DNA of 64,000 nt from Pseudoalteromonas sp. GCY (GTDB lineage Bacteria > Pseudomonadota > Gammaproteobacteria > Enterobacterales > Alteromonadaceae): contig NZ_CP068023.1 of assembly GCF_016695175.1 (NCBI RefSeq), forward strand, positions 1,813,501-1,877,500. The letters run 5' to 3'. A program made the translations under genes and the position numbers. Below the pieces are notes generated by a model. The model worked only from the letters and a program-made list of their open reading frames with translations, was not told where the DNA came from and made no database searches. How positions within the stretch are numbered: position 1 is the stretch's first letter; each line of letters begins with the position of its first letter. This document shows positions 15,758 through 26,790 of this stretch, piece by piece.

Positions 15758-17080
15758 ATGTTTTTTTCAAAAAAACAACAAAACGAAATTGAAGAACTTA
15801 AAGCAGCTTTATATCCATTAGAGCAAGTGCAACAGGGTCTCTATAAAGAAATGTTAGTGCTAAATTTGCTTTACGATGGCCGTATATCTGATGCTAATGA
15901 CAACTTTCTTCGTGAATTAGGGTATCAAGAAGATGATTTACTGAATATTTTCTTCAATGACATCGTCACAGTACAATCGCAAAAATCACCCGAATTTGCT
16001 GCGCTACAAAAAGCAATCGATAACCAAGGTCACTGGTGTGGCGCGCTACAAGTAACCCGGTTTGATGGCAAAGAAGATTGGCTGCGATTTATTGTTCACC
16101 CTGTAAGAGGGCTACAAGACCAACTGCTATATTTTACAGTGTTTGGCTCCGTTTTAACCAATACGATCGCAACATCTCGAGAGAAAAGTGACACGATAAA
16201 TGCCATTCAGCGCTCAATGGCCGTTATAGAGTTTGACCTACAGGGCCATGTTCTAAAGGCGAACCAACAGTTTTTAGGTGTGATGGGCTATAGCGAAAAA
16301 GAGATTGTTGGCCAGCATCACCGTATTTTTTGCTGTGCAGAAGAAGCAGACTCAACTGAATATGAGCAGTTTTGGGAGAAGTTGCGTAGCGGCCAATTTG
16401 TATCTGGACGATTTAAGCGTATAGATAAGCAGGGCACTACAGTTTGGCTTGAAGCATCATACAACCCCATTTTTAATGATGCGAATGAGTTATACAAAGT
16501 GATGAAATTTGCATCCGTTATAACTGAGCAAGTTAATCGTGAGATGGCGGTTTCAGAAGCGGCTGAAATTGCTTATACGACCTCGCAGGAGACAGAACAC
16601 GCGGCGGTGCAAGGTGCAACGGTGATTGATAATACTGTAACGGTCATGAATGAACTTGCAGTACAAATGGAACAAGCGGCTAAAGAAATTTCAGCACTTG
16701 ATCAACAATCAGAGCAAATAGCAAATATAGTACAAAGCATAAGCAGTATTGCAGAACAAACAAATCTATTAGCGCTTAATGCTGCGATTGAGGCCGCAAG
16801 AGCTGGCGAACAAGGACGCGGCTTTGCTGTGGTTGCAGATGAAGTTAGGCATTTAGCTTCAAGAACTTCTAAAGCCACAGAAGAAATCGTTGAGGTGGTA
16901 CAGCAAAATAGAAGCTTAACAAAAAATACCGTAAAAGTGATTGAACAAGGTAAAGAAAAAGCGGAGCAAGGCCTTTCTTTGTCGAATGAATCAGGCAAAG
17001 TGATGAATGAGATTCAACATGGCGCGCAGAAAGTTGTCAGTGCAGTTGAACAATTTGCAGATCAGTTATCATCAAAATAG
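15758..17080 (+). CDS. Soluble methyl-accepting chemoreceptor with two PAS domains
   Basis: About 440 residues with no transmembrane segment, so a cytoplasmic receptor. Two PAS modules sit at about residues 45-150 and 165-275. They include [20 protein letters not shown] and [20 protein letters not shown], the aerotaxis/BdlA-like form that often binds haem or flavin. The signalling hairpin follows, with the highly conserved tip [20 protein letters not shown] and [15 protein letters not shown], which contacts CheA and CheW. The C-terminus is short, without a CheR pentapeptide. The ATG at 15758 is chosen because upstream codons are non-ATG and lack similarity. An energy- or oxygen-taxis role is inferred. 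Confidence 0.85.
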   Translation: MFFSKKQQNEIEELKAALYPLEQVQQGLYKEMLVLNLLYDGRISDANDNFLRELGYQEDDLLNIFFNDIVTVQSQKSPEFAALQKAIDNQGHWCGALQVTRFDGKEDWLRFIVHPVRGLQDQLLYFTVFGSVLTNTIATSREKSDTINAIQRSMAVIEFDLQGHVLKANQQFLGVMGYSEKEIVGQHHRIFCCAEEADSTEYEQFWEKLRSGQFVSGRFKRIDKQGTTVWLEASYNPIFNDANELYKVMKFASVITEQVNREMAVSEAAEIAYTTSQETEHAAVQGATVIDNTVTVMNELAVQMEQAAKEISALDQQSEQIANIVQSISSIAEQTNLLALNAAIEAARAGEQGRGFAVVADEVRHLASRTSKATEEIVEVVQQNRSLTKNTVKVIEQGKEKAEQGLSLSNESGKVMNEIQHGAQKVVSAVEQFADQLSSK

Positions 17081-17886
17081 TGAGTGGTTGGCATGACGAA
17101 TTGGCCATCGACGTGATAGAAGACGGTTCAAAAGGTATTTTCTATGGCGGGCAAAAGCTGATAGTGCCTAAACATCACATCACGTTGTTGTGATCAACTC
17201 TTCTGAGGTGCACACCGGATTTCCAAGTGTGCCAAGTGGGTGGCGCTATCGAGTGTTCTATTTTGATCTCGCATTTCTACAGCGGCTTTTTTGATAACAT
17301 GAGCGTGCACTTAGAGCCTGTTGTTAATTGCACCATCATTGATGATAATCGTTTATTTTTAGGTTTATTACAGCTTCATCAAGCCATGGAGCAAGCCAGC
17401 TTCACACTGACAAAAGAGTGATTGTTGCTGATGGCCTTAGAAAAAGTGTTCACTCAGTATGACTCAGTGACAAACCCTGAAAGCTCTGCTTTTATTGATA
17501 CTCACAAGCGTGTTTCGTGCAAGAGATTATCTTTTTGATAACTGGCAAGATAACATTTCACTCGATGAGTTAGAGTGTTTAACGGATAGTACTCGGTTTC
17601 AATTAATTAAAGGTTTTAATCTAGCTTTTGGCCTGATTCCACACCAATTCCTCCTGCAAATTAAAATACAAAAGGCCAAGCTGCTTGCCAAAGGCATGAC
17701 TTGTGTCGACACGGTGCTAACCTCTGGCTTGTTTTCAATTTTGTACAAGAACATGCCTTGCGATTTCTGTACTTTGTGTGCTTTCACAAAGGAGAAGTTT
17801 TAACCATGAGTTTGTTTATCATTTGGTTTAGTGCCATGTTCCCGTTAGTTTTCGATAATGAAATTTGGCGCACAGGTTTGGTATAA
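17081..17886 (+). pseudogene. Remnant of an AraC regulator and a LysE/RhtB exporter
   Basis: Several frames together spell a decayed AraC-family regulator. The effector-binding part reads ELAIDVIEDGSKGIFYGG, then VINSSEVHTG, then WRYRVFYFDLAFLQ after a frame change. The HTH part reads FRARDYLFDNWQDNISLDEL, then RFQLIKGFNLAFGLIPHQFL. At least three frameshifts or stops separate these pieces. Straight after, with AAGGAG, a new ATG opens MSLFIIWFSAMFPLVF, the start of a LysE/RhtB-type exporter, but it is cut to about 26 residues at 17886. The pair would once have been a regulator-exporter unit. No insertion sequence is visible at the junction. Confidence 0.75.
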
Positions 17887-17891
17887 GCAAA

Positions 17892-17923
17892 AATAAAGGC
17901 TTCTAAATATAGAAGCCTTTATT
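17892..17923. terminator. Bidirectional terminator beside metG
   Basis: A perfect 14-bp stem (AATAAAGGCTTCTA and its complement) with a 4-nt loop has a T-rich tract at the stem base on each strand. It ends metG (minus strand) and the remnant region (plus strand). Confidence 0.85.
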
Positions 17924-17937
17924 GGTTAATACAGTGA

Positions 17938-19974
17938 TTACATCACTCGCATGCCAGGCTGTGAGCCTTCGTCTGGATTCAAGATGTAGATTTCTTTTCC
18001 ACCAGGGCCTGCAGCTAGCACCATGCCTTCTGACATACCAAAACGCATCTTACGAGGTTTTAGGTTTGCAACCATTATCGTTAACTTGCCGATAAGATCT
18101 TCAGGTGAATAAGCCGACTTAATGCCTGCAAACACTTGGCGCGTTTCACCACCTAAATCAAGCGTAAGTTTAAGAAGTTTGTCTGCACCTTCAACATGCT
18201 CTGCTTTGGCAATTTTTGCGACACGTAGATCAACTTTGGCAAAATCATCGAATTCGATTTCCGCAGCGATTGGCTCTTTGGCAAGCGGGCTATTCGGATC
18301 TGCTGCTACAGATTGACCACCCACTTTCTTTTCAAGACTTTCTTTAGACGACTCGATCATCGCATTCACTTTATCAAGTTCAACACGCTGCATTAGTGCC
18401 TTGAACTTATTGATTTCATGATCAACAAGGGCGTTGTCAACGCTTTCCCAACTTAGCTCAGTGTTTAAGAAAGCTTCTACATTTTTCGCCATACCTGGAA
18501 GGATAGGCTTTAAATAAGTCAGTAATACACGGAATAGATTAAGACCCATAGAGCACACTTGATGTGCACGCTCAAGCGTCTCTTCATTCTTTGCAAGCAC
18601 CCAAGGCGCTTCAGCATCAATAAACTGGTTTGCCTTGTCAGCCAGGGTCATAATTTCACGCACAGCGCGGCTGTATTCGCGGTTTTCAAAATGTGTCGCG
18701 ATTGAATCCTTTGCAGCAACAAAGCTAGTTAGTAGCACTTCGTCCATAATAGAGCCGCTTAGCTTGCCGTCAAATTTCTTAGTAATAAAGCCTGCGCAGC
18801 GACTCGCGATGTTTACCACTTTGCCCACTAAGTCTGAGTTTACGCGTGCCGCGAAATCTTCTAGGTTGAGGTCTAAATCCGTAACGCCGCTGTTTAGTTT
18901 AGCCGCGTAATAATAACGTAAATATTCAGGATCTAAGTGTTCAAGGTAGGTACGAGCCTTTACAAAAGTGCCTTTTGACTTAGACATCTTAGCGCCATTC
19001 ACGGTGACAAAACCGTGAGCGAATACGTTATTTGGTTTACGGAAATTAGCGCCATCAAGCATTGCAGGCCAAAATAGGCTGTGGAAGTAGATGATGTCTT
19101 TACCGATAAAGTGATAAAGCTCGGCGTCAGAGCCTTCACCCCAAAACTCGTCAAAGTTTAGGCCTTGTTTCTCGCAAAGGTTTTTGAAGCTTGCCATGTA
19201 ACCGATTGGTGCATCCAACCAAACATAGAAATATTTACCAGGAGCGCCCGGAATTTCAAAACCAAAATAGGGGGCGTCACGGCTGATATCCCACTGCTGC
19301 AAGCCGTCTGCAAACCATTCGTCTAGCTTGTTCGCCATTTCAGATTGCAGACTACCTGAGCGTAGCCATGTTTTTAGCATGTCTTCGAATGCAGGTAAGT
19401 CAAAGAAGTAATGCTCTGAATCTTTCAAGATGGGTGTCGCACCAGACATCACCGATTTTGGCTCAATCAACTCTGTTGGGCTGTAGGTTGCACCGCAGGC
19501 ATCACAGCTGTCGCCATTTTGATCTTCAGACTTACAAGTCGGGCAAGTACCAGTAACAAAACGATCTGGTAGGAAAATGCCTTTCTCTGGGTCAAACAAC
19601 TGTGAAATCGTGCGCTTTTTGATATAGCCTTTTTCGTCTAAACGAGTGTAGATTAGCTCGCTTAGTTCACGGTTTTCGTCACTGTGTGTGCTGTGATAGT
19701 TATCAAACTCGATATTGAAGTCTGCAAAGTCACGCTGACGCTCAATACTCACCTGCTTAACCATTTCTTCAGGCGTGATACCTTGCTTCTGTGCATTTAG
19801 CATGATTGGCGTGCCGTGCGCATCGTCCGCACATACATAATAGGCTTCATGGCCTTGTAGCTTTTGGAAGCGAGCCCAAATATCGGTTTGAATATATTCC
19901 AGCAAGTGGCCTAAGTGTGTGGGGCCGTTTGCGTATGGTAATGCACTGGTAATGAGAATTTTTCTCTTCGTCAT
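17938..19974 (-). CDS. metG: Methionyl-tRNA synthetase
   Basis: This 678-residue enzyme charges tRNA-Met with methionine. The class I HIGH motif appears as HLGH near residue 22 and KMSKS near residue 329. The zinc knuckle has CPTC and CDAC pairs near residues 143-160. An anticodon-binding helical domain follows, and the C-terminal 100 residues are the tRNA-binding EMAP-like domain ([20 protein letters not shown]) seen in dimeric enzymes. Length is as in E. coli. The gene is divergent from apbC, as in many gammaproteobacteria, and ends at a strong terminator. Confidence 0.97.
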   Translation of the reverse strand: MTKRKILITSALPYANGPTHLGHLLEYIQTDIWARFQKLQGHEAYYVCADDAHGTPIMLNAQKQGITPEEMVKQVSIERQRDFADFNIEFDNYHSTHSDENRELSELIYTRLDEKGYIKKRTISQLFDPEKGIFLPDRFVTGTCPTCKSEDQNGDSCDACGATYSPTELIEPKSVMSGATPILKDSEHYFFDLPAFEDMLKTWLRSGSLQSEMANKLDEWFADGLQQWDISRDAPYFGFEIPGAPGKYFYVWLDAPIGYMASFKNLCEKQGLNFDEFWGEGSDAELYHFIGKDIIYFHSLFWPAMLDGANFRKPNNVFAHGFVTVNGAKMSKSKGTFVKARTYLEHLDPEYLRYYYAAKLNSGVTDLDLNLEDFAARVNSDLVGKVVNIASRCAGFITKKFDGKLSGSIMDEVLLTSFVAAKDSIATHFENREYSRAVREIMTLADKANQFIDAEAPWVLAKNEETLERAHQVCSMGLNLFRVLLTYLKPILPGMAKNVEAFLNTELSWESVDNALVDHEINKFKALMQRVELDKVNAMIESSKESLEKKVGGQSVAADPNSPLAKEPIAAEIEFDDFAKVDLRVAKIAKAEHVEGADKLLKLTLDLGGETRQVFAGIKSAYSPEDLIGKLTIMVANLKPRKMRFGMSEGMVLAAGPGGKEIYILNPDEGSQPGMRVM

Positions 19975-20176
19975 AACGATTCCATGAATTTAGCGCGATC
20001 TTTCTAATTGATGGTGTTGAATTGGTTGATTATTCACCGAGTTAACACTTGAATGGACAAGTGTGCTTAGTGACTCACCTTCGTTCAGACCATGAACCGC
20101 GAATTGACTGGTTTTAATGAGTTGAATGTTACATAATTCCGTGGCTATTTTCATCACCCAGAGGAGTTTAATTTGT

Positions 20177-21280
20177 ATGTTTGGACTGGAAAAATGGTTT
20201 GCCAAGGGGAAAAACACCAAACAGGCGATCATTGAGCTTTTAAATGGCTATCGTAGTGCCGCATTACCAGTGGGAATTGATGCAAATTGGGTGATCAAAA
20301 CACAAGAATCAAAGGCGCAAATTCAAGTACAAATTAATTTTCCATTTGCCATCCAATGCGACCAAGATGTTGCTAGTTATCTACAGCAACACTTAGGCAA
20401 GCCCGTTGAGGTGACATCGAAAGTCGTCGTTGTCGGCAGACCAAAATTTAAAGCCATTAAACATATTATTCTTGTTGCCTCAGGTAAGGGCGGGGTGGGT
20501 AAGTCTACCACTGCGATTAATCTGGCGTATGCGCTACGTGCTCAAGGCGCGAAAGTCGGTGTGCTAGATGCTGATATTTATGGCCCTTCACTACCGAGCT
20601 TACTGGCTCTTGAGGATGAAAAGCCTCAGGCGAAAGATGATAAAACCCTATTACCAATTGAAAAGTCGGGCATTAAAGCCATGTCTATCGGCTTTTTGGT
20701 CTCCGCAGAGGACGCCACTGTTTGGCGAGGACCAATGGCTTCTCAAGCGCTTACTCAATTGTTAAATGAAACGGATTGGGGTGAGCTGGATTATCTGATT
20801 GTTGACATGCCACCTGGCACCGGAGATATCCAACTTACCATGACGCAAAAAGTGCCAGCCAGTGGTGCGGTGATTGTCACCACACCGCAGACCTTGGCGC
20901 TTGCGGATGCACAGAAGGGCATCGCGATGTTTGAAAAAGTGCAGCTCCCCATTTTAGGTTTGGTCGAAAATATGAGTTACTTCAATTGTGAGCAATGTGG
21001 TAGCCGCAACCATATTTTTGGTCACTCAGGTGGCACTACGTTGGCGAGTCGCTATGGCGTGCCTTTGCTTGCGGAAGTACCGCTCAACGAACAGATCAGA
21101 ACAGCAACGGAGCAGGGCGAAGATATCATTGCCGGGACCCGTGAGCCTAATTCAGAAAATAAGACTGACAATCATGGTATAGCGGATCACTATGTTGATT
21201 GTGCCCAACTGGTTGCCAGTATGTTATATTACCAATCAGACTCAACATCGGGTGTTGAGATTGTGATGACGGAAGACTAA
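20177..21280 (+). CDS. apbC: Iron-sulfur cluster carrier ApbC/Mrp ATPase
   Basis: This 367-residue P-loop NTPase binds and transfers [4Fe-4S] clusters to apoproteins. The N-terminal 90 residues are a MIP18-like region. The deviant Walker [11 protein letters not shown] is near residue 100, [10 protein letters not shown] is the Walker A' region, and CEQC near residue 270 is the cluster-binding CxxC. The ATG at 20177 is chosen because GAGGAG lies ten bases upstream; an earlier non-ATG codon would extend into the divergent promoter region. dcd begins two bases after the stop codon, so the two genes are co-transcribed. Confidence 0.93.
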   Translation: MFGLEKWFAKGKNTKQAIIELLNGYRSAALPVGIDANWVIKTQESKAQIQVQINFPFAIQCDQDVASYLQQHLGKPVEVTSKVVVVGRPKFKAIKHIILVASGKGGVGKSTTAINLAYALRAQGAKVGVLDADIYGPSLPSLLALEDEKPQAKDDKTLLPIEKSGIKAMSIGFLVSAEDATVWRGPMASQALTQLLNETDWGELDYLIVDMPPGTGDIQLTMTQKVPASGAVIVTTPQTLALADAQKGIAMFEKVQLPILGLVENMSYFNCEQCGSRNHIFGHSGGTTLASRYGVPLLAEVPLNEQIRTATEQGEDIIAGTREPNSENKTDNHGIADHYVDCAQLVASMLYYQSDSTSGVEIVMTED

Positions 21281-21282
21281 GA

Positions 21283-21867
21283 ATGAGATTATCGGATACC
21301 CATATTCGAGAAGCGATTGAACAACAACGCATAATCATCGAACCTACACCTAAGCCAGATATGATATCAGGCGTTACCGTGGATTTAAGACTGGGTAACA
21401 AGTTTAGAGTGTTTCAGGACCATGCCGCGCCTTACGTTGATCTCAGTGGTCCTAAAGATCAGATCAATGCCGCGATGGAATCTATCATGAGTGACGAAAT
21501 TGTGTTAGAAGATGGCCAAGCGTTTTTCTTGCACCCTGGTGAGCTGGCTCTGGCAATGACGTATGAAAAGGTAACGCTACCTGCCGACCTTGTTGGTTGG
21601 TTAGATGGCCGCTCGTCGCTGGCAAGGCTAGGTTTAATGGTTCACGTTACTGCGCATCGTATTGACCCCGGTTGGTCTGGAAACATCGTATTGGAGTTCT
21701 ATAACTCAGGTAAGTTGCCTTTGGCACTTAGGCCAAACATGAAAATAGGTGCGATGAGCTTTGAAACGATGACAAGTGCTGCGCAATTCCCTTATAACGA
21801 GCGTAAGGACGCCAAATATAAGGATCAAAATAGTGCGGTTGCTTCGCGTATTAGTGACGACAGTTAA
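21283..21867 (+). CDS. dcd: dCTP deaminase
   Basis: This 194-residue trimeric enzyme deaminates dCTP to dUTP, the main route to dUMP for thymidylate synthesis in these bacteria. The family motifs are present: [16 protein letters not shown], the RSSLARLG nucleotide-binding loop near residue 110, HRIDPGW, and GNIVLEFYN with the catalytic Glu near residue 138. Length and ends match the gammaproteobacterial enzyme. The start lies two bases after apbC, so translation is probably coupled. Confidence 0.97.
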   Translation: MRLSDTHIREAIEQQRIIIEPTPKPDMISGVTVDLRLGNKFRVFQDHAAPYVDLSGPKDQINAAMESIMSDEIVLEDGQAFFLHPGELALAMTYEKVTLPADLVGWLDGRSSLARLGLMVHVTAHRIDPGWSGNIVLEFYNSGKLPLALRPNMKIGAMSFETMTSAAQFPYNERKDAKYKDQNSAVASRISDDS

Positions 21868-22325
21868 TTGAATAGGTAGGCGAGAGGGTTTGTGTGTAAA
21901 TAGTTGGCCTATTACAAACAAATCTGACGCTTACGGTGGGAATAACAACGGCTAGAGAACAAGTTGTTATTCCAAGTTCAGATTAGCCCCTCTGCTTACC
22001 TAAACGGCATGCCATCTTTACATTTTTGACTCCTATCAAATAGCCATAACGATTTAAATTCAATAATATTTTTGCATTTGCTTTGATCCAAACCATACTT
22101 ATTGTAATGCGTTTTTTATGTTGTCGGCGAAAGCGTCATGTAAATGACTGCAGTAGACAAAGTGAAATAGGTATTAGTGCGCGAATGACGTTGCCTCCTG
22201 ATTTGCAAAGAGAATCTCATAACCAATGTTTTCGGATTGGTGTTTTTCTTGAACGTTAACGCTTGGTTTTTTGCATAACGAATAGGCTGATAAATCACCG
22301 CCAAAGTGACTCAAGGAGAATGGGT
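21868..22325. other. Intergenic region with hairpins
   Basis: No gene is supported here. There is a perfect 11-bp inverted repeat GGAATAACAAC/GTTGTTATTCC with a 13-nt loop (21939-21973) soon after dcd, without a T-run. A terminator-like stem ACCAAT/ATTGGT followed by GTTTTTC lies at 22222-22248, just ahead of the next gene, which hints at an attenuator or the end of an unseen transcript. Confidence 0.45.
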
Positions 22326-24791
22326 ATGTGGCTTAGCGCTGCTAGGTATGCCACACTGATGTTTACGATAATTGTGTGTTGCATCTTTGCGATGCCGGCT
22401 ACTGCTGAAACGCAGCTGGCCGCAGAAACAATAGAAGCAAGACCTTTAATTTCAGTAGGCTATGGTGACTTTTCCGAGGCCCAGTTTAGTGTATCGCAAG
22501 AAACGGTAATTATTCCAAAGGGCGTTGCGGTTTGGCTTAGAATCACCAACCTCGTTCGTGATGATCTGTCAGACCAAGTGCTAACAGTCGCACGTCCATC
22601 CATGGGTAGTGTTGAGTTTTTTACCACGGATCCTATTGGAAAATTAATTCAAATCCCCGCAAGTAATAATCATACATCGTTATCCCATTTTTCACCCCAT
22701 TTGGTGATTGATGCAAATAGCCATATTGAGCCGATCATTGTTAAAGTTCAATCACCCTATGTTTCCTTGTCTAGAGTGAGTATCGAACCTTATGAAGTTT
22801 ATATAGAAGATACCAATGCTCATCTATTTTTAACTGGGTTGTTTCTAGGGGTAATGTTTTTATTGAGTATTTTCATGCTCAGTACCGGTATTCTTTCGAA
22901 ACGCGCAAGCCTGCTTTCGGTTGGTGGCTATTTGCTGTCATTAGCCTGCCTTTACGTCACCCATAAAGGACTCGCTGATATCTTTTTCAGCTACCAAAAT
23001 AGTATTCATTTTTTACATTACAGTGGCAGCTTTGTGTGTTTTGCACTTGGCTTCAGCCTTTTGTTTTTTCATCATTTCCTTACTAAAAATAGGCTTGATA
23101 GAAAGCTAAAGCTAACCATCAAGACGACTGCTTATATCTATTTACTCAGCGGTGTCGTTGTGGCGTTTGCGAAAGTGGATTTACCGTTTGCACTTCAGTC
23201 CATAATGGTTATTGGTGCAATTGTATTAAGTACGATGATTTTGGTAAGCCAAGATAAAGACAGTCGTAAAGAAGTTTATTTTTGCTGCGCAATTTGGTCT
23301 CCCATGGTGGCGGTATTAATTGGCTTTGCTGGAAGCCAATTAATACAGCCAAGTGAGCAAATATCAATCGTAAATCATGTCTTGATCAGCCTACATTTAA
23401 TGCTCTTACTACTGTTTGTAGTCTGGCATGATGCGGAAAAGCGGCGTATGTATATTCATTACGCTGAGTTTGATAAAGAGACTGCACTGCCCAATAAATT
23501 CGCCCTGTTTGGTTCGCTCGCTAAGCTTGAAGAGCAAAATAAAGCACATACATTGTTGCTTTTTAAACCACTGATCCTGCCATCAATAAGACTGAGCTTT
23601 GGCTTAACCTTTGCAAATCAGCACATCAATAAGTTATTCAAAGAGGTCTCTGAGCAGATCAATACTTACGGTAGCGCTGCCGTTGCAAATAAAGGAAACA
23701 CGCCTATTTACCGCCTAGAAGACCAAGTGTTTGCCATCGTGCTTGATGGTAAAATTGAGGTCAGTCAAGTTGAGCAATATGTATGTATTTTATCAGCTGT
23801 ATTCGAAGAAGGGGTTGGGTATAAAGACACGCAGATTGTCGATAGTCTAGAGGTTGGTGTAGCAAATTATCCAATGCATGCAAAATCCACTGAGAAGCTT
23901 ATCCAGCGTGCTCTGCAGGCTCTTAATACTAAGTCACACAATGGTCAGCGTTGGCATCTATTTGACGTTGAAAGCTCTATTTCGACTGAGCGACAATTAA
24001 AGCTCACCTCGTTTCTTAAAAATGCGATAGAACATGAACAGTTCAGTTTATTCTTTCAGCCGCAGGTAGATCTCAGGACTGGAAGGGTATTTGGCTCGGA
24101 AGTGCTACTGCGCTGGCTTCACCCTGAACTTGGTTACATACCACCTGATGAATTTATTCCGATTGCGGAGTCTTCAGGGCAAATTTACGAGATCACAGAA
24201 TGGGTGATTGAGCATGCACTTCATTACCAAGCCGAGATAACCAAGTTATTACCTGAGCACGTTATTTCAATCAACGTATCTGGTCGTGATTTGAGTAGAA
24301 GAGAGTTGTCGGTACAGCTTATTACGCTTATCAATGAATTATCACTCGCACCTTCTCAAATAATGATAGAGATCACGGAATCTGTAACGATAGGAAAAGA
24401 AGCAGAGCTTAAAGGGGTGTTAGATGATTATCGTTCAATTGGCGTAAAAGTGGCGATAGACGATTTTGGCACTGGATATTCTTCACTTGCATACTTGAGT
24501 AAGCTTGGATTTGATGAACTTAAAATTGATAAAAGCTTTGTGATGGATATCGAGACATCCAAGAGCAACCAAACGATATGTAAAGCGACGTGTGATATGG
24601 CACACAGTTTAGGATCAAGGGTGGTGGCAGAAGGGGTTGAGGATATAAATAGCTACATTCGTTTGCAGGCCTATGGCTGCGACTTTGCACAGGGCTATTT
24701 CATTTCACGTCCATTACCGTTCACGGAATTTATGAGCTGGCTAAGTAAAGTCACCTATGCCGGCGATATAAAATCTTTCCTAGTTCGCTGA
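22326..24791 (+). CDS. 7TM membrane c-di-GMP phosphodiesterase (degenerate GGDEF + EAL)
   Basis: An N-terminal signal peptide (MWLSAARYATLMFTIIVCCI...) precedes a periplasmic 7TMR-DISM extracellular-like domain. Seven hydrophobic segments follow at about residues 160-370, then a cytoplasmic region. The GGDEF domain is degenerate, with no GG(D/E)EF motif. The EAL domain (about residues 570-815) looks active: SEVLLRW (the ExLxR form), NVSGRD, EITES, AIDDFGTGYSSLAYL and VAEGVED are all present. It should hydrolyse c-di-GMP, probably under control of a ligand at the membrane. AAGGAG sits seven bases before the ATG at 22326. The 3' end overlaps the convergent CLCA_X gene by 41 bases. Confidence 0.9.
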   Translation: MWLSAARYATLMFTIIVCCIFAMPATAETQLAAETIEARPLISVGYGDFSEAQFSVSQETVIIPKGVAVWLRITNLVRDDLSDQVLTVARPSMGSVEFFTTDPIGKLIQIPASNNHTSLSHFSPHLVIDANSHIEPIIVKVQSPYVSLSRVSIEPYEVYIEDTNAHLFLTGLFLGVMFLLSIFMLSTGILSKRASLLSVGGYLLSLACLYVTHKGLADIFFSYQNSIHFLHYSGSFVCFALGFSLLFFHHFLTKNRLDRKLKLTIKTTAYIYLLSGVVVAFAKVDLPFALQSIMVIGAIVLSTMILVSQDKDSRKEVYFCCAIWSPMVAVLIGFAGSQLIQPSEQISIVNHVLISLHLMLLLLFVVWHDAEKRRMYIHYAEFDKETALPNKFALFGSLAKLEEQNKAHTLLLFKPLILPSIRLSFGLTFANQHINKLFKEVSEQINTYGSAAVANKGNTPIYRLEDQVFAIVLDGKIEVSQVEQYVCILSAVFEEGVGYKDTQIVDSLEVGVANYPMHAKSTEKLIQRALQALNTKSHNGQRWHLFDVESSISTERQLKLTSFLKNAIEHEQFSLFFQPQVDLRTGRVFGSEVLLRWLHPELGYIPPDEFIPIAESSGQIYEITEWVIEHALHYQAEITKLLPEHVISINVSGRDLSRRELSVQLITLINELSLAPSQIMIEITESVTIGKEAELKGVLDDYRSIGVKVAIDDFGTGYSSLAYLSKLGFDELKIDKSFVMDIETSKSNQTICKATCDMAHSLGSRVVAEGVEDINSYIRLQAYGCDFAQGYFISRPLPFTEFMSWLSKVTYAGDIKSFLVR

Positions 24792-25539
24792 AGTAGTGAA
24801 AAATGGGCTCAGCGCATCGTTCTCTATGTTCACATGTTGGGTAAACCCCCAGTTTTTCTTGCTCTGAACCTTTAATTCCCGCGGCCAAAAATGAATTTGA
24901 GATATCGCTATGGTAGGCGATAATGGCCTCGAACATCCGAGCTGTTAGCTCCTCAGGCAGTGCGTAATAAATCTGTTTGTTTGCGCTATCAGCAACCTTG
25001 GCTGTATGAAAATACCGATTTGGCTTTTGATGTTGTTCATCTAAAAAGGTATGCGCAAAAAATGTTGCTAAAGCATTGTTCAGTGGGTGTAATACGGTTT
25101 CGGTAGAAAGTAACCAAGCTGATGATGCAAAAGGCTTTTTTGGCTGTGTTATTAAATGCGGGCAGATATAGTGATCAAATGCATGCCACCATTCGTGGGC
25201 AAGTGCGCCACCACCGGCATTTTTTGCCAAGGCGAGTGTTCTAATATTTGCTGCGTAATGCGCTTGAACACCTTGTTGACCGCCTGTACCAAAAGCAAAA
25301 TTAAGCGTCCCTCTAAGGCCAATGACCTGTGGCGGTACTTGTAGTATTTGGGCTAGATCTGCGAGGGCATCATAAATGAAATTGGCGGATAAACGGGTTT
25401 CTTCTGGCGTAACCCAATGACCAATGGTCATGGTTTTAAAACCAAAGGTCTGTTTGATTTCACTGAAATCAACTTGATCGCCGAATCGATAATCGGGTCC
25501 TCGGCGAGCGTATCCGCGCTGTAGTCTCGAACTTGGCAT
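24751..25539 (-). CDS. CLCA_X family putative zinc metalloprotein
   Basis: This 262-residue protein has no signal peptide. The gluzincin-like motif GALAHEWWHAFDHY lies near residue 115 (HExxH type, here HEWWH), preceded by LNFAFGTGGQQGVQAHY. I recognise it as the CLCA_X family of Alteromonadales and Vibrio, whose function is unknown to me; the motif suggests a peptidase or a metal-binding fold. It is ten bases downstream of the DTW gene on the same strand, so the two are probably one operon. Its 3' end runs 41 bases into the convergent EAL gene. Confidence 0.7.
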   Translation of the reverse strand: MPSSRLQRGYARRGPDYRFGDQVDFSEIKQTFGFKTMTIGHWVTPEETRLSANFIYDALADLAQILQVPPQVIGLRGTLNFAFGTGGQQGVQAHYAANIRTLALAKNAGGGALAHEWWHAFDHYICPHLITQPKKPFASSAWLLSTETVLHPLNNALATFFAHTFLDEQHQKPNRYFHTAKVADSANKQIYYALPEELTARMFEAIIAYHSDISNSFLAAGIKGSEQEKLGVYPTCEHRERCAEPIFHYFSELGKILYRRHR

Positions 25540-25548
25540 TTTCTTCCT

Positions 25549-26139
25549 TTAATACCGAGCCTTAACATTGTCAGGCATTAGCTTCATCTGTTCTTTCACC
25601 ATGCCTGCTTGAAGTTTGTAGAGATCTGAAGTTTCGCATTGATCTGCAGTCTCGAGAAATTGAGCCGCGGCTTCAAGTGTTGATAAACTGTATTCATGTT
25701 TAGATTTACGAATAGTATATTTACTCGCATTTACCGAATCGAACTTAAAACTGGGCAACTGGCTTAGCCACGGATTGAGGTTGTAAAGCTTAGTGGCTTT
25801 CTTCCAAGTACCGTCCAATAAGATGATGGCATCAAGCTTTTGACCATGGTTATATTCTTTAGTTAAGATCTTGGCGTGACTGTTTGGGTAAAGCAGTGCA
25901 ACATGGTTTACGTTGCAGAAGTTAATCAACTCTTCAAAGTCAGCGGTATTTTCTCCAACATACAGCGCAAACCTATCTAACTGCAAGGCGAGGAGCTTTG
26001 CCGTATTTTTGGCGACTTTTACTTCACTCGGGTGCTGCATGATAATAACTTGAGTCGCATTTGGTATCACGTTACCAATATAGGAGCATACGCAAGTGTT
26101 TGTGGGAAACTGACAGACTGGACAGGTATTACGTTTCAT
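25549..26139 (-). CDS. DTW-domain tRNA-uridine aminocarboxypropyltransferase
   Basis: DTW proteins such as E. coli TapT transfer the 3-amino-3-carboxypropyl group from SAM to uridine in tRNA (acp3U). The N-terminal Cys cluster CPVCQFPTNTCVC fits the zinc ribbon of the family. The family core IILLDGTWKKATKLYNLNPW is near residue 105. At 196 residues it is slightly shorter than TapT. Which tRNA position it modifies cannot be read from sequence. It is the first gene of a two-gene minus-strand unit with the CLCA_X gene. Confidence 0.85.
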   Translation of the reverse strand: MKRNTCPVCQFPTNTCVCSYIGNVIPNATQVIIMQHPSEVKVAKNTAKLLALQLDRFALYVGENTADFEELINFCNVNHVALLYPNSHAKILTKEYNHGQKLDAIILLDGTWKKATKLYNLNPWLSQLPSFKFDSVNASKYTIRKSKHEYSLSTLEAAAQFLETADQCETSDLYKLQAGMVKEQMKLMPDNVKARY

Positions 26140-26258
26140 GATTGATGAGGTGTTTCTTAATATAAATCACATTTTATCATATCTTGCTCGCATTTACTTT
26201 GCACAAGAAACCAGATTTGGCTAGCATAAGCAATAGAATATTAAATTTAAGGAAAATT

Positions 26259-26603
26259 ATGAGCATCGTAATAGATGAAGGTGCCCTAGAGAACATGCAA
26301 ATGTTATTGGGGGAGCAATTCGAAGATACGGTTCATTTTTGTTGTTCTGAATTCGAGCGGTTAGAATCGGAGTTGATGCTGAATTTGAATCAGGATCAAG
26401 AAGCTGCTATTCGTCATGCTCACAGTTTGAAATCTAACGCTGCTCAGTTTGGGGCTGCCAGTTTGAGCGATTTAGCAAAGACGATAGAGCATGCCCTCAT
26501 GCAAGGGGAGCAGGACATTGTTGATGACTCTATTGAGAAGCTTGCAGCACAAGTCGCGGGTTCAAAAGCGAAACTGCAGCAGTGGGTGAGTGCACAGTCT
26601 TAA
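26259..26603 (+). CDS. Hpt (histidine phosphotransfer) domain protein
   Basis: This stand-alone Hpt protein of about 114 residues carries the phosphoacceptor site HAHSLKSNAAQFGA near residue 50, in an otherwise helical bundle. It would relay phosphate between a hybrid kinase and a response regulator. No partner is adjacent; the hybrid kinase at 46.8 kb has its own Hpt domain. The ATG at 26259 has AAGGAAAA upstream; an upstream codon at 26184 would add a poorly conserved extension. A T-rich terminator follows. Confidence 0.85.
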   Translation: MSIVIDEGALENMQMLLGEQFEDTVHFCCSEFERLESELMLNLNQDQEAAIRHAHSLKSNAAQFGAASLSDLAKTIEHALMQGEQDIVDDSIEKLAAQVAGSKAKLQQWVSAQS

Positions 26604-26630
26604 ATCCAGCACAAGCCAAAGAGCGGAAAT

Positions 26631-26655
26631 AAGGTCGTTTATACGGCCTTTTTTA
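26631..26655 (+). terminator. Terminator after the Hpt gene
   Basis: Stem AAGGTCGT/ACGGCCTT with one G-U pair and a 4-nt loop, followed by TTTTT. Confidence 0.75.
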
Positions 26656-26790
26656 TTGATATTGCTCTTATTCATCCCACTCCAACCACTTCACTTTGTA
26701 AGTTGCTTTTTTGAAGCATAAAAAGTTATCACAAGCATAGAATTTAGACGGCATTGTGATATATGCTTGAGCAAAATGAGGGGGTTATAG

